Below the pieces are notes generated by a model that was not told where the DNA came from, ran no database searches, and saw only the letters and a list, made by a program, of their open reading frames with translations. From NCBI GenBank assembly GCA_016235455.1, contig JACRKZ010000070.1, positions 1-54,745 of the forward strand: DNA of 54,745 nucleotides, written 5' to 3'. Origin of the DNA: Armatimonadota bacterium (GTDB taxonomy: Bacteria > Armatimonadota > UBA10988). Each line of letters starts with the position of its first letter. Within the stretch, counting starts at the first letter, position 1. The position numbers and the translations under genes are program-made. Below, piece after piece: positions 1-12,496 of the stretch.

Positions 1-5
1 ACTGG

Positions 6-44
6 ACGAACTCCTGGCCAAGCATCGCTGGACCAGGAGTTCGT
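6..44 (-). terminator. Hairpin downstream of the chemotaxis receptor gene
   Basis: A perfect 12-bp inverted repeat (6-17 pairs with 33-44; core CGAACTCCTGG/CCAGGAGTTCG) with a 15-nt loop lies directly after the stop codon of the leftward receptor gene. There is no clear U-tract, so it is a terminator-like hairpin rather than a canonical intrinsic terminator. Confidence 0.6.
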
Positions 45-53
45 GTCAACCAG

Positions 54-1808
54 CTAGTAGTCGAGTTGCGTGAGGCGCGGCAGGCGGCTCTGGCCATGGC
101 CGTTCGTGCCGGCCACCAGGCCCAGCAGATGCTCGCAACCCGAGGTCATGGCTTGTGCCTGGGCGGCCAGTTCCTCGGCCGCCGAGGCCGATTCCTCGGC
201 GCTGGCGGCAGTGTCCTGCGAGCTGGCGTCGACCCGGCCCATGGCGCCGCGGACCTGGGAGATGCTGTCCGACTGCTCGCGCGATGCCGACGATACGCGC
301 TCGACCAAGCCCATGACCTCCTGGGCGATGCGGGCGTTCTCTTCCAGAGCGGTGGTCACACCGTGGGTCCGTTGGCTGGTCTCGGCGACGCGACCGTTGG
401 CCTCCTCGATGAGGTCGGCGGTCTGCTTGGCGGCGCTGGCGCTGCGTTGGGCCAGGCTGCGCACCTCCTCGGCGACGACAGCGAAGCCCTTACCGGCATC
501 GCCAGCGCGGGCCGCTTCCACGGCGGCATTCAGCGCCAGCAGGTTGGTCTGGAAGGCGATCTCATCGATGGTGCGGATGATGCGCGCCGTCTCGCCGCTG
601 GCGGCCACGGCGGCTTCCAGGCTCGCGCGCATCTGCCCCAACCGGTCACCGATCTGGTCGAACGTGGCATTGGCGTCCTCGCGCAGGAGCCGGGAGACCT
701 TGGCCGTGTCCTCGGCGTTGCGCCCCGCCAGATGGCCCATGCTCTCCAGCGCCGCGGTGGTCTCCTGGACACTGGCCGCGAGGTCGGACGCGCCCGAGGC
801 GCCGCTGGTCGCGGCGTTGGCCACCTGGCCGGCGGCCGAGTTGACCTGGTCGGCGCTCTCCTGGAGCGTGGCCACCGTGCCCAGGATGCCCGCCGACAGC
901 TTGCCCGCCGCCCGCATGGCGATGCCGCCTACGAGCACGACAATGAAGCCCACGAGCATCAGCACCAGTCCGCGCAGAGCGTTCACGCCAGCCATGGCCT
1001 GGGCCATGGGGTACAGCCCGACCATGCGCCAGTCCGTGCCCTCCACGGTGGCGCAGCAGGCCAGTTGGCGGGCGCCGCCGTAGCTGACCGTCGCCTTGCC
1101 TTCCTTGCTCGTACCCATCGCCCGGCCGAGTTCGGTCTTGCTCAGGTCTTCACGCAGTACGGCATCCGCTTGGGGATGCAGGAAGACGAGGAACTCCGGC
1201 GTGGTCACCATGGCGAAGCCGGTGCGGCCGAACTTGACCGGCTGCAGCGTCCGCTCATAGAAGGTGACCAGGCGAGCATAGCCGCCGGTCACGCCGTACA
1301 GCTTGCCCTTGTAGGAGAGCGGCGCCATGAACAGAACACTCGGCGTGCCGTCGGGCCCGGGCACCACCTTGCCATGGCCGATCTCGCCGGCCAGGGCGCG
1401 CTTGAGCAGATCCTCGTCGCTGGGCCGCGTGCCCTCGAGGTCGGCGGCGGCGGTGCCGTCCACGACGATTGTCCCCGTCGGATCGGTGGCGAACATGCCG
1501 GCCCACACCCCGTCCTTCTGCCAGCCGGCGATGCGGTCGACCGCCGCCGGACGCACCTTGGCGTCCTGCACGGCATCGCGCAACACCTTGCTCTGACCGT
1601 AGTCGGTGGTGTTCGAGAGGCGCACAGCCATCCAGTCCGCCAGGCCGCGCGCGGCAACGCGCACGACCGCGGCCGTGCCTTCCTCCTGCAACGACGCAAG
1701 CGAGCGGGACGCCCCCCGGAACAGCACGACCGCAGTCACCAACAGCGCGAGCACCAGCGGCACCACGGACAGGACCACCAGTCGCGCTCTCAGGCTCTTG
1801 CCACGCAT
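54..1808 (-). CDS. Methyl-accepting chemotaxis protein
   Basis: Membrane chemoreceptor that controls CheA autophosphorylation. The 584-residue product has an N-terminal membrane helix (about residues 9-30), a periplasmic sensor region of about 240 residues that looks Cache-like, a second membrane helix ([15 protein letters not shown]), and a cytoplasmic coiled coil. The signalling tip is unmistakable ([20 protein letters not shown], then [18 protein letters not shown]). The stretch between the second membrane helix and the coiled coil is too short for a standard HAMP domain. The ATG at 1808 is chosen because GGAG lies 6 nt upstream; a TTG or ATG 12-15 nt further upstream is also open. It is far from the che operon at the other end of the window but would feed the same pathway. 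The ligand cannot be told from sequence. Confidence 0.95.
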   Translation of the reverse strand: MRGKSLRARLVVLSVVPLVLALLVTAVVLFRGASRSLASLQEEGTAAVVRVAARGLADWMAVRLSNTTDYGQSKVLRDAVQDAKVRPAAVDRIAGWQKDGVWAGMFATDPTGTIVVDGTAAADLEGTRPSDEDLLKRALAGEIGHGKVVPGPDGTPSVLFMAPLSYKGKLYGVTGGYARLVTFYERTLQPVKFGRTGFAMVTTPEFLVFLHPQADAVLREDLSKTELGRAMGTSKEGKATVSYGGARQLACCATVEGTDWRMVGLYPMAQAMAGVNALRGLVLMLVGFIVVLVGGIAMRAAGKLSAGILGTVATLQESADQVNSAAGQVANAATSGASGASDLAASVQETTAALESMGHLAGRNAEDTAKVSRLLREDANATFDQIGDRLGQMRASLEAAVAASGETARIIRTIDEIAFQTNLLALNAAVEAARAGDAGKGFAVVAEEVRSLAQRSASAAKQTADLIEEANGRVAETSQRTHGVTTALEENARIAQEVMGLVERVSSASREQSDSISQVRGAMGRVDASSQDTAASAEESASAAEELAAQAQAMTSGCEHLLGLVAGTNGHGQSRLPRLTQLDY

Positions 1809-1900
1809 CTTGTTCTCCATCAACCAGCACGGTTGCTTCTAGGTCAACTCGACATAGCCTGTTCTAGCTGTAGGCACCTCAGACAGACTAAGTGACGCGT

Positions 1901-1927
1901 GTGCAACGTGCACGACAGATGTCGTGC
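1901..1927. promoter_or_regulatory. Overlapping palindromes upstream of the FAD oxidoreductase gene
   Basis: GTGCA-ACG-TGCAC (1901-1913) overlaps GCACGACA-GA-TGTCGTGC (1910-1927, perfect arms of 8). The pair sits in the divergent intergenic region between the receptor gene and the oxidoreductase gene, about 50 nt before the latter's start. It could be a repressor operator or an mRNA hairpin; which one cannot be decided from sequence. Confidence 0.4.
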
Positions 1928-1978
1928 CGGAGGACAACGTATAGCTGCGCTCAACACCGCTCTGGAGGCTGTCGCGCG

Positions 1979-3277
1979 ATGAACCAGCGACTTTTCTACG
2001 AACTTGGCGGTCACCGACCAATTGTTGGGGAAGTTGACGTCGCGGTGTGCGGCGGCGGCCCCGCTGGCCTGGCGACGGCTGTCGCCGCCGCTAGACTCGG
2101 TGTTCGGACCGTGCTGCTGGAGGGCCAGGGCTGTCTCGGCGGCATCTGGACCAGCGGGCTGTTGTCGTTCATCCTCGATAGCGCAAACAAGCACGGAGTG
2201 CTGACCGAGTTCCTGCATCGTGTGGACCGGCTCGACGGGACCCGGCCGCCGGCCTGGGGCGGCATCACCTGTGATCCCGAGGCAGTGAAGCTGGCCGCCG
2301 AGCAATGGTGCGCCGAACTCGGCGTTCGCGTGCGGCTGCACACCCGCGTGGTCGCCGCCTGTCGTGACGACAGCGACCGCGTCCTGCGCTACGCCATCAC
2401 CGAGAGCAAGTCGGGCCGCGAGGCCTGGAGCGCGAAGGTCTTCGTCGACTGCACCGGCGACGGCGATCTCGCCGCGCAGGCCGGCTGCGGCTTCGACCTG
2501 GGCCGGCCGGGCAGCGGACAGACTCAGCCGTTGAGCCTCATTGCCCTGCTGGGCGGCGTGCCTCGTGCCGCCATCGAACCGTTCCTGCACCAGGATGGCG
2601 CCGCCTGGCGCTCAGACTCAGTGGCGCTGTGTGCGCTGCTGGCCAGGCGCGGGCTGCAGCCAAGCTACGGTTCACCCATCCTGATCCCGATCCACGACGG
2701 GCTGTACCTGCTGATGGCCAACCACCAGTACGGCGTGTCCGGCACCGACGCGGACCAACTCACCGAGGCGACCGTGGCGGCCCGCGCCGAGCTGTGGCGC
2801 ATCGTCAATGCGCTGCGGGCATCGGGCGAACCTTGGGCTGGCCTGCGGCTCGTGGCGACCGCCAGTCACATCGGCGTGCGCGAGGGCCGACGGATCCACG
2901 GACGGTATCTGGTCACCGCGAACGACCTGGCGGTTGGCGCGCGCCACGCCGACGCTGTCTGCCGCGTCACCTTTCCAGTGGACATCCACCCCACCGACGG
3001 CACCAGTGGCGGCAGCTACAGCAGTGAAGGGCTGGCGGCGCAGCCTTACGACATCCCGCTGCGCGCGCTGCTCGCCGCCGATGTGGACGGTCTGGTGATG
3101 GCGGGCCGCTGCATCAGCGGGGACTTCGCGGCCCATGCCAGCTACCGCGTCACGGGCAACGCAGTGCAGATGGGCGAGGCGGCCGGGACACTGGCCGCAG
3201 TGGCGGCGGCGCGAGGCGTGCCGCCGCACGAGGTGCCGTTCAAGGCCCTTCCGGGACATGAGGGCTGGGCCGGCTAG
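1979..3277 (+). CDS. FAD-dependent oxidoreductase (FAD_oxidored family)
   Basis: Flavoprotein of 432 residues. A Rossmann dinucleotide motif lies near the N-terminus (VDVAVCGGGPAGLATAVAAA, about residues 18-37), followed by a GCLGGIWTSG segment and a second FAD-contact motif DCTGDGDLAAQAGC. The C-terminal GRCISGDFAAHASYRVTGNA segment is also typical of this family. Members often sit in carbohydrate or glycan-degradation loci, but substrate specificity is not predictable. No signal peptide is visible. The ATG at 1979 is preferred because GGAGG is 10 nt upstream; the frame is open further upstream, but that stretch is basic and unlike the family. Its 3' end overlaps the end of the convergent hydrolase gene by 4 bp, so no terminator separates them. 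Confidence 0.85.
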   Translation: MNQRLFYELGGHRPIVGEVDVAVCGGGPAGLATAVAAARLGVRTVLLEGQGCLGGIWTSGLLSFILDSANKHGVLTEFLHRVDRLDGTRPPAWGGITCDPEAVKLAAEQWCAELGVRVRLHTRVVAACRDDSDRVLRYAITESKSGREAWSAKVFVDCTGDGDLAAQAGCGFDLGRPGSGQTQPLSLIALLGGVPRAAIEPFLHQDGAAWRSDSVALCALLARRGLQPSYGSPILIPIHDGLYLLMANHQYGVSGTDADQLTEATVAARAELWRIVNALRASGEPWAGLRLVATASHIGVREGRRIHGRYLVTANDLAVGARHADAVCRVTFPVDIHPTDGTSGGSYSSEGLAAQPYDIPLRALLAADVDGLVMAGRCISGDFAAHASYRVTGNAVQMGEAAGTLAAVAAARGVPPHEVPFKALPGHEGWAG

Positions 3278-4407
3278 CGGGACAGGACGCCCTGGTCGAG
3301 CGTGGCGAAGAACGAGTTCCACACCTCGCGGTCCTGGTCGAGGTCGCCGGCGACGCCCAGGCGCACGACCAGCATGTCCCATTCGGGCACGACGAAGAGC
3401 TTGTTCTGGTTCAGCCCCGCCCCACAGTAGGTGCGGGCCGGCGCGCCGGGCCAGGCGCACCAGGTGCCGTCGCCACCATTGACCCACCAACCGAAGCCGT
3501 ACACCCCACGGCCATCGAGGTAGGCTTGCCGCCGACTGGTCTGGTTCGGCGGCAATTGCAACGGCACCTGGTTTCCTGTCGCCTGCGCAACCCACTCGGC
3601 CGGCAGAACCTGACGCTCCCCCCAACGACCCGCACGCAACCACAGCAACCCAAGCCGGGCCACGTCGCGGGCGTCCAGATATAGATGCGAGGCGGCATCG
3701 TTCACCACCACGCCGCTCATGTCACAGTGAACGGTGTCCCAGGTCCAGTCGCGCAGCCCGATGGGCTCCGCGATGCGCCGGCGGAACAGGTCGGCCAACG
3801 GCTCGCCCGCGGCCAAGGTCAGCACGAATCCAAGCATGCGCTGTGCGTCATCGCTGTAGGCGAAGCGCGCGCCGGGCTCAAAGAGGGGTGTGGTGGGAGA
3901 CAGCGGCGTCAGGCTGCCATCGAGCGGGTCGTCGACGCCGTAGGTGCCACCCTCGCCATCGTAGCCCGAGGTCATGGTGGCCAGCTGGCGCACGGTCATC
4001 CGCGGATACAGTAGCTCCAGGCCATGCGCCAGGTCGGCCGCCTTGCGGTCCAGCGACAGCCGGTTGTCGGCGATGAGCAGGCCCAGCAGACTGGAACTCA
4101 CCGACTTGGTGATCGACCATACATTGTGCTTGCGGTCGACGCTGGGGCCCTGATGGATGACACGACCGTGGCGCACCACCATCAACTCCCGCGTGCCACC
4201 CACCTCGGCGAGTTGCTGGTCCAGCCGCTCGATGGCCACCTGCAGCACCAACGGGTCAATGCCCTCGGCCGCCGGCTCGCTCCGCTCCCAGTCCAGGCCG
4301 GGTGTGCTCTGGCGGACCGGCTCGCTGTCGCCGCTGGCATAGGCCGGCGCGACCAGCACAAGGCTGGCCAGCACGAACAGCAAGGCGGCATTCCGACGAC
4401 GATGCAT
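3274..4407 (-). CDS. Secreted serine hydrolase, beta-lactamase (class C/PBP) fold
   Basis: Product of 377 residues with a Sec signal peptide (basic MHRRR, hydrophobic core, APAYA-type cleavage near residue 24). The serine hydrolase triad region is present: S98-I-T-K101 gives the SxxK motif, and Y184-S-D takes the place of YxN. The C-terminal part (YGFGWWVNGG, then NQNKLFVVPEWDMLVVRLG) is typical of the 'beta-lactamase-related serine hydrolase' family, which includes esterases and D-amino peptidases. It is therefore probably not an antibiotic-resistance enzyme. The frame is open to 4992, but the only start giving a signal peptide is the ATG at 4407. It is divergent from the GH127 gene. Confidence 0.85.
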   Translation of the reverse strand: MHRRRNAALLFVLASLVLVAPAYASGDSEPVRQSTPGLDWERSEPAAEGIDPLVLQVAIERLDQQLAEVGGTRELMVVRHGRVIHQGPSVDRKHNVWSITKSVSSSLLGLLIADNRLSLDRKAADLAHGLELLYPRMTVRQLATMTSGYDGEGGTYGVDDPLDGSLTPLSPTTPLFEPGARFAYSDDAQRMLGFVLTLAAGEPLADLFRRRIAEPIGLRDWTWDTVHCDMSGVVVNDAASHLYLDARDVARLGLLWLRAGRWGERQVLPAEWVAQATGNQVPLQLPPNQTSRRQAYLDGRGVYGFGWWVNGGDGTWCAWPGAPARTYCGAGLNQNKLFVVPEWDMLVVRLGVAGDLDQDREVWNSFFATLDQGVLSR

Positions 4408-4447
4408 CCAGGCGTCCCAGGCGGTCCTACGGGTTGTACCCACAATG

Positions 4448-4464
4448 TGACCAAAACATGACCA
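4448..4464. promoter_or_regulatory. Tandem TGACCA direct repeats in a divergent promoter region
   Basis: Two TGACCA hexamers start at 4448 and 4459, exactly 11 bp apart (one helical turn), in the 138-bp region between the divergent serine hydrolase and GH127 genes. The AT-rich run between and after them contrasts with the GC-rich surroundings. This arrangement is compatible with a binding site for a regulator shared by the two genes, but no known operator is recognised. Confidence 0.3.
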
Positions 4465-4545
4465 CAAACCTGGAAAAACTTCGCGCCCGACTCGGCGAGG
4501 GTTCGCGCACCCCGGCAACGAATAGCAGCGGGGGCGGAGAAGGTG

Positions 4546-6840
4546 ATGCGCGGACTGCTGTTGTTGGCTCTGGTTCTCACGGGCCTGGGGTCGTCGGCCG
4601 TGGCGGACGGGGCCACGAGCTACCTCGCGCCGGGCGATTGCCAGCTGCAGGGACTCATCGGCCGGCGCCTCACGGCCAACCAGCTCCAGCGGCTGTGCCG
4701 GGTGGATCAGGCAGGCCTGGTCGGCGGATACGAGCACCGGCCCGGATCGCATCCCTGGATCGGCGAGCACGTGGGCAAGTTCCTCCACGCCGCGAGCCTG
4801 AGCCTGCGCAACCACGACAACCCCGCCCTGCGCAAGATCGCCGCCAATCTGGCCGCGACCCTGATCGCCAGCCAGGAGGCCGACGGTTACCTGGGCACCT
4901 ACGCACCGGCCAAGCACTGGTCGATGGACGGTGACTGCGGATGGGATGTCTGGTCTCACAAGTACAACCTGCTGGGTCTGTTGGCCTGGCACGAACTGAC
5001 CGGCGACGAGGCGGCTCTGCGCTGCTGCCGCCGGGTCGGCGACCTGCTAGTCAAGACATTCGGCACCGCGCCGGGCCAGATCAACATCGACGAGCGAAGC
5101 ACCCACATGGGCATGGCCTCCGGCTCGGTCCTGGAGCCCATGGTAGCACTGTATCGCGCTACGCACGACCGGCGCTATCTCGATTGGTGCTACGCGCTGG
5201 TCAGGCAATGGGACGCCGACCCCAAGGGTCCGCTCCTGGTGGCCAGCCTGAGCGCCGGCAAGCCGCTCTATGAGACGGCCAATGGCAAAGCGTACGAGAT
5301 GATGAGCTGCCTCGTGGGTCTGGCCGACCTGGCCCAGGCCGCGCGCGACGAGGGACAGGGCGCGCTCGCCGCCAGCTGGGAGCAGGTTATCGATCATGCG
5401 TGGCAGGACATCACCACCAGGCGGCTCTACCTGACTGGCACCGTCAGCCATGGTGAGCACTTCCAGGCCGACGGTAGATTCCCCAACACGGGCCCGGTCG
5501 GCGAGACTTGCGCCACGGTCACCATGATGCAACTGGGGCTGCGTGTGTTCCGCCGCACCGGCGATGCACGCGTCATGGATGTGCTGGAGCGCGCCGTCTA
5601 CGGCCACCTGTTCGGCGCGCAGGACGCCGACAGCGGCAACTTCAGCTACTACACGCCGCTGGAGGGCACCAAGCCCTATACGCCCGGCATCAACTGCTGC
5701 GTGTCGAGCGGGCCGCGCGGCATCGCCCTCATCCCCACCTACGCCGCCTCGGTCGATGCCGATGGCGGAGTCCGGCTTAACCTCTACGCCCCAGGCACCT
5801 ACGCGCCGGCGGGCAGCGGTCTGCGCCTCAAGATCGAGACTCGCTGGCCCTATGAGGGCAAGATCGCGGTCACCGTGCTGGCCGCGCCTGACAAGCCCCT
5901 ACCCTTGCGGCTGCGCGTGCCGCAGAGCTGTGGCAGCGGCCGGCTGACCGTGGCCGGCCGGACCGATGATCTCAAGCCGGGCTACGCCGAGCAGAGGCGC
6001 GCCTGGCGCGCGGGCGACCGGCTCACCCTCGACCTCGCCTTGCCGCTGCGCGCCGTGATGGGCGACGGCCCCAACGCCGGCTGGATGGCGCTCACTCGCG
6101 GGCCGCTGGTGCTGGCGCTGGACTCGTCACGCCTGACCGACGGCCAAGGTCCGCTCACCGCACTGACCGTCACCGACGAGGCGGCTGAGAAGCTGCCGGT
6201 GAAGGTGCAGATGCGGGTGCCGGACGATGGCGACTACGCCTTCGGCGCCGAGTTCGTGGTGCCCGGCAGGCGACATGCCGAAGGCGATCAGACCGCGCTC
6301 GATCTCCACCTGCTGGACTTCGCCCACGTCGGCAAGGCGCCGTTCCGGGTCTGGTTCCGTAGGCCGAGCGCGCCGCCGGCCGGCACGGCGTTGGAGGCCT
6401 GGTCGCGTGACGGCAACGTCGACGGCAGCATCGTCGACGGTGACCCGCAGACCTTCCGGGTGACCTTCGACGGCGCCAAGCAGGCCGAGGACTTCTTCGA
6501 GGTCAGCTGGACAGCCGCCAAGACCATCGGACGCGTCGTGTTCGTGCAGGGCAAGGTGTTCCACGACGGCGGCTGGTTCGACACCAGCGCGGGCAGGCCG
6601 AAGATTCTTGTGCGCGAAACCCCTGGCGGGCCCTGGCGCCAGGTGGCCACACTGGACGCCTATCCCGCAGCCACCGCCGCCGATGCCAAGGGGCTGGAGC
6701 TGGGACAGCGGTTCGAGGCCAGGCTGCCCGGGCCGGTCAAGGTGGTGGCACTGCGTGTGGTGGGCCGGCCGGCGTGCGGCGACAACCCCGCCCAGTCGTT
6801 CTCATCGTGCGCGGAACTCGGAGCGATGGCACCCGAGTGA
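4546..6840 (+). CDS. Glycoside hydrolase family 127 (DUF1680) beta-L-arabinofuranosidase-like, secreted
   Basis: Exported enzyme of 764 residues expected to release beta-linked L-arabinofuranose (or a related sugar) from plant-type glycans. The signal peptide is residues 1-21 (hydrophobic core LLLLALVLTG). The GH127 metal and catalytic residues can be placed by comparison with Bifidobacterium HypBA1. G-E320-T-C322 and the C384-C385 pair would give the Zn2+ ligands, with C384 the nucleophile. E304 (in SHGEHF) lies 16 residues before E320, the same spacing as the HypBA1 acid/base glutamate. After the (alpha/alpha)6 barrel and beta-sandwich, the last ~150 residues look like a discoidin/F5-F8-type module. 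The ATG at 4546 has GGAG 7 nt upstream; a GTG directly before it is less likely. Confidence 0.9.
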   Translation: MRGLLLLALVLTGLGSSAVADGATSYLAPGDCQLQGLIGRRLTANQLQRLCRVDQAGLVGGYEHRPGSHPWIGEHVGKFLHAASLSLRNHDNPALRKIAANLAATLIASQEADGYLGTYAPAKHWSMDGDCGWDVWSHKYNLLGLLAWHELTGDEAALRCCRRVGDLLVKTFGTAPGQINIDERSTHMGMASGSVLEPMVALYRATHDRRYLDWCYALVRQWDADPKGPLLVASLSAGKPLYETANGKAYEMMSCLVGLADLAQAARDEGQGALAASWEQVIDHAWQDITTRRLYLTGTVSHGEHFQADGRFPNTGPVGETCATVTMMQLGLRVFRRTGDARVMDVLERAVYGHLFGAQDADSGNFSYYTPLEGTKPYTPGINCCVSSGPRGIALIPTYAASVDADGGVRLNLYAPGTYAPAGSGLRLKIETRWPYEGKIAVTVLAAPDKPLPLRLRVPQSCGSGRLTVAGRTDDLKPGYAEQRRAWRAGDRLTLDLALPLRAVMGDGPNAGWMALTRGPLVLALDSSRLTDGQGPLTALTVTDEAAEKLPVKVQMRVPDDGDYAFGAEFVVPGRRHAEGDQTALDLHLLDFAHVGKAPFRVWFRRPSAPPAGTALEAWSRDGNVDGSIVDGDPQTFRVTFDGAKQAEDFFEVSWTAAKTIGRVVFVQGKVFHDGGWFDTSAGRPKILVRETPGGPWRQVATLDAYPAATAADAKGLELGQRFEARLPGPVKVVALRVVGRPACGDNPAQSFSSCAELGAMAPE

Positions 6841-7061
6841 ACCGCGCGGCGCAGGCAACGCCAGCCTGACCACCGGACCCGCCACAGCCAGTCCAGATCC
6901 AGGTGCAGCCGGCTGAGCTGGTGTCGGCCCAGGCCGATAAGCGCTTGGCCATCGGCCCACTCCAGATGCAGCCCGGTGCACGCCAGCATCACGCTGGCGA
7001 AGGCCGCACTGGCCGCCACGCTCGCTCGCTCCTTCAGCTTGTGGGTCTTGCTCGCCGGCAT
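6660..7061 (-). CDS. Small DUF4405-like membrane protein, possibly C-terminally degraded
   Basis: Predicted 133-residue protein. The first ~75 residues resemble half of a DUF4405 (cytochrome b561-like) unit: one hydrophobic helix (ASVAASAAFASVMLACTGLH), then GLGRHQLSRLHLDLDWLW with a histidine at the expected place. The segment that should form the second helix contains several Arg residues. The last ~60 residues run antisense to the end of the GH127 gene and look uninformative. A strong ribosome site (GGAGGAGG) precedes the ATG at 7061. Together with the related gene just upstream this suggests a real but perhaps truncated or frameshifted gene. Confidence is moderate to low. Confidence 0.4.
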   Translation of the reverse strand: MPASKTHKLKERASVAASAAFASVMLACTGLHLEWADGQALIGLGRHQLSRLHLDLDWLWRVRWSGWRCLRRAVHSGAIAPSSAHDENDWAGLSPHAGRPTTRSATTLTGPGSLASNRCPSSSPLASAAVAAG

Positions 7062-7123
7062 AACCACCCTCCTCCGTCAGGGCTCTGCAGGTATGGAGGG
7101 TGGTCCACTCGGCCTGGTTACCT

Positions 7124-7143
7124 GGATGACAAGGCTGTCATCC
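7124..7143 (-). terminator. Intercistronic hairpin between the two DUF4405-type genes
   Basis: Perfect 8-bp stem (GGATGACA 7124-7131 / TGTCATCC 7136-7143) with a 4-nt loop, just after the stop codon of the 130-residue gene. No U-tract follows in the leftward direction, so it may attenuate or stabilise the mRNA rather than terminate transcription. Confidence 0.4.
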
Positions 7144-7150
7144 ACACCGG

Positions 7151-7543
7151 TCAGTCGTCGTGTGGGCGCTCGCCGCGCTCGCCGCCGCGAGCACCGGGCG
7201 GTGGGCCGGACGGCGCGGTGGCGATGGCGGTCGCGCCCACAACGATCACCAGCAGCAGGGCCAGCAGCCATTCGACGCGGGGTTTGGCTTCGCTGACGCG
7301 CTTCCTGACGTGCGCGGTCAGCGGACGCCAGTTGAGGCGGATGTGGTTGACCGCGAAGGCGATGAACAGGAGCGCCAGGAACCAGTGCAGGTTGCCCACC
7401 TGGCCTTTGGCCAGCGGCAGTTCGCCTTCTTCGGCAGCGTCCATCAGCAAACCGCTGATGGCCAGGCACGTGCCCGCAATGAAGGCGCCCGTCGCCGTGA
7501 AGGCGCGCCCGTTGAACCGTCTCACCACCTGTTGCTCTGCCAT
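7151..7543 (-). CDS. DUF4405 domain membrane protein
   Basis: A 130-residue integral membrane protein with three predicted helices (about residues 14-34, 52-72 and 90-110). The segment LHWFLALLFIAFAVNHIRLNWRPL carries the histidines and the H-x3-NW-x-PL ending that characterise DUF4405 proteins. These are related to the cytochrome b561/formate dehydrogenase gamma type and may bind heme. A GGAGGAG ribosome site lies just before the ATG at 7543. The next leftward gene encodes a smaller relative, so the two may form a unit. Role unknown; a redox membrane anchor is the natural hypothesis. Confidence 0.65.
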   Translation of the reverse strand: MAEQQVVRRFNGRAFTATGAFIAGTCLAISGLLMDAAEEGELPLAKGQVGNLHWFLALLFIAFAVNHIRLNWRPLTAHVRKRVSEAKPRVEWLLALLLVIVVGATAIATAPSGPPPGARGGERGERPHDD

Positions 7544-7622
7544 GTGTCTCCTCCAACGTCAGCGACACAACCCGCCAACGAGAACAAGGAGTCACAGCGC
7601 GATGCGATGGTTACAGGCCTGG

Positions 7623-7964
7623 CTACTGCGTGGTGCGACGCGCCGGCGGCTGGAACATGACTCGCCGCTCGCCGGGGAAGCCGTAGCCATAGGGGCGGGC
7701 CGCGGCGACGGTACCGGCGTCGGACTGGTAGTAGACGCGGGCGCGTTCGGCGGCCTGGAGCTCGCCGCGCACCGCGGACAGCCGCTGCAACTTGCTGCTC
7801 TCAACCTGCGCGGCGCCGAAGGTGCGGAAGCAGACGTCGTAGGTGCGCTGTACACCCTCGGTACAGCTCGCGAACAGCGCCAGCGCCACCAACCCCTTGA
7901 GGCAGCGCCGCCAACTGAGCCCGTCAAGCACGTATCCATGGTGGTATCGACGCGGTGTCCGCAT
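7623..7964 (-). CDS. ftsB: Septum formation initiator family protein (FtsB/DivIC-like)
   Basis: Small bitopic divisome protein of 113 residues. It has a short basic cytoplasmic N-terminus, one membrane helix (LKGLVALALFASC, near residue 25), and a coiled-coil stretch (SSKLQRLSAVRGELQAAERA). It ends with the signature ARPYGYGFPGE, matching the 'AR..LGY..PGE' end of FtsB/DivIC proteins. The position directly after enolase is a widespread eno-ftsB arrangement. FtsB/DivIC links FtsL and FtsQ/DivIB to activate septal peptidoglycan synthesis. The ATG at 7964 is chosen over the one at 7973 because AGGA is properly spaced only for the former. Confidence 0.75.
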   Translation of the reverse strand: MRTPRRYHHGYVLDGLSWRRCLKGLVALALFASCTEGVQRTYDVCFRTFGAAQVESSKLQRLSAVRGELQAAERARVYYQSDAGTVAAARPYGYGFPGERRVMFQPPARRTTQ

Positions 7965-8038
7965 GACGTCCATTCCTACTCATACTCTTGGAACGTCCAG
8001 CGGTCAGGTTGTTACGGGCTGGCCCCACCCAAATGGCA

Positions 8039-8075
8039 AGAGCCGCGACTCGTGACTGGCACGAGTCGCGGCTCT
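8039..8075 (-). terminator. Strong hairpin after enolase
   Basis: A perfect 16-bp stem (AGAGCCGCGACTCGTG at 8039-8054 with its complement at 8060-8075) and a 5-nt loop, 30 nt past the enolase stop codon. It is followed leftward by a short T-containing stretch rather than a pure U-run. It probably terminates or protects the ppdK-eno mRNA, so ftsB may be partly uncoupled from eno. Confidence 0.7.
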
Positions 8076-8106
8076 CGGGTCAACGCGAGCCTGGGCTCGC
8101 GGCCAC

Positions 8107-12143
<4,037 letters not shown>

Positions 12144-12226
12144 CGGAGTGTACGGACTCCCTTCCGAACCTTCGGTCGCCCCACTGGCCGTAGCTGGCTG
12201 GCCACGGCTGCGAAGCGCCTACCGCC

Positions 12227-12475
12227 TCAACCCTCACACCTGTCATACAGGGTGATCTGTCGCTCCCGGCTGACGTTGCTCGTCGGCACCAGGAGAATCT
12301 GGACCCGCGTCGTTCCTCGCCCCAGGTCGAACTCGACCTGGTCTCCGGCTGAAACCTCCAGCGAGGCCCGCGCCAGCTTGCCGTTGACCAATACCTTGCC
12401 GGCGTCACACGCCTCATTGGCCACGGTGCGTCGTGGTATCAATCCCGATACCTTCAACCATTTGTCCAGGCGCAT
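12227..12475 (-). CDS. rqcP: S4-domain RNA-binding protein (RqcP/YabO-like)
   Basis: An 82-residue protein that is almost entirely an S4 RNA-binding domain. It starts MRLDKWLKVSGLIPRRTVAN and continues with CDAGKVLVNGKLARAS and VSAGDQVEFDLG. It matches Bacillus RqcP (YabO), which acts with RqcH in C-terminal Ala tailing of nascent chains on obstructed 60S-like 50S subunits; Hsp15-like proteins are the alternative. The order foldase-mazG-rqcP recalls the yabN-yabO region of Firmicutes and supports the RqcP call. It lies 21 nt after mazG. Confidence 0.8.
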   Translation of the reverse strand: MRLDKWLKVSGLIPRRTVANEACDAGKVLVNGKLARASLEVSAGDQVEFDLGRGTTRVQILLVPTSNVSRERQITLYDRCEG

Positions 12476-12496
12476 GACCGATCCCGCCTCATCGCT

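Noticed and set aside
66..1895. A 609-residue open frame opposite the chemoreceptor
   Set aside because: The minus-strand receptor has complete MCP motifs; the plus frame has none.
3274..4407. Antibiotic resistance beta-lactamase
   Set aside because: Only the fold and SxxK are shared; the YSD motif and overall pattern fit the broad serine hydrolase/esterase family.
4408..4992. N-terminal extension of the serine hydrolase to 572 residues
   Set aside because: The extension would overlap the start of GH127 and bury the signal peptide that begins at the internal ATG at 4407.
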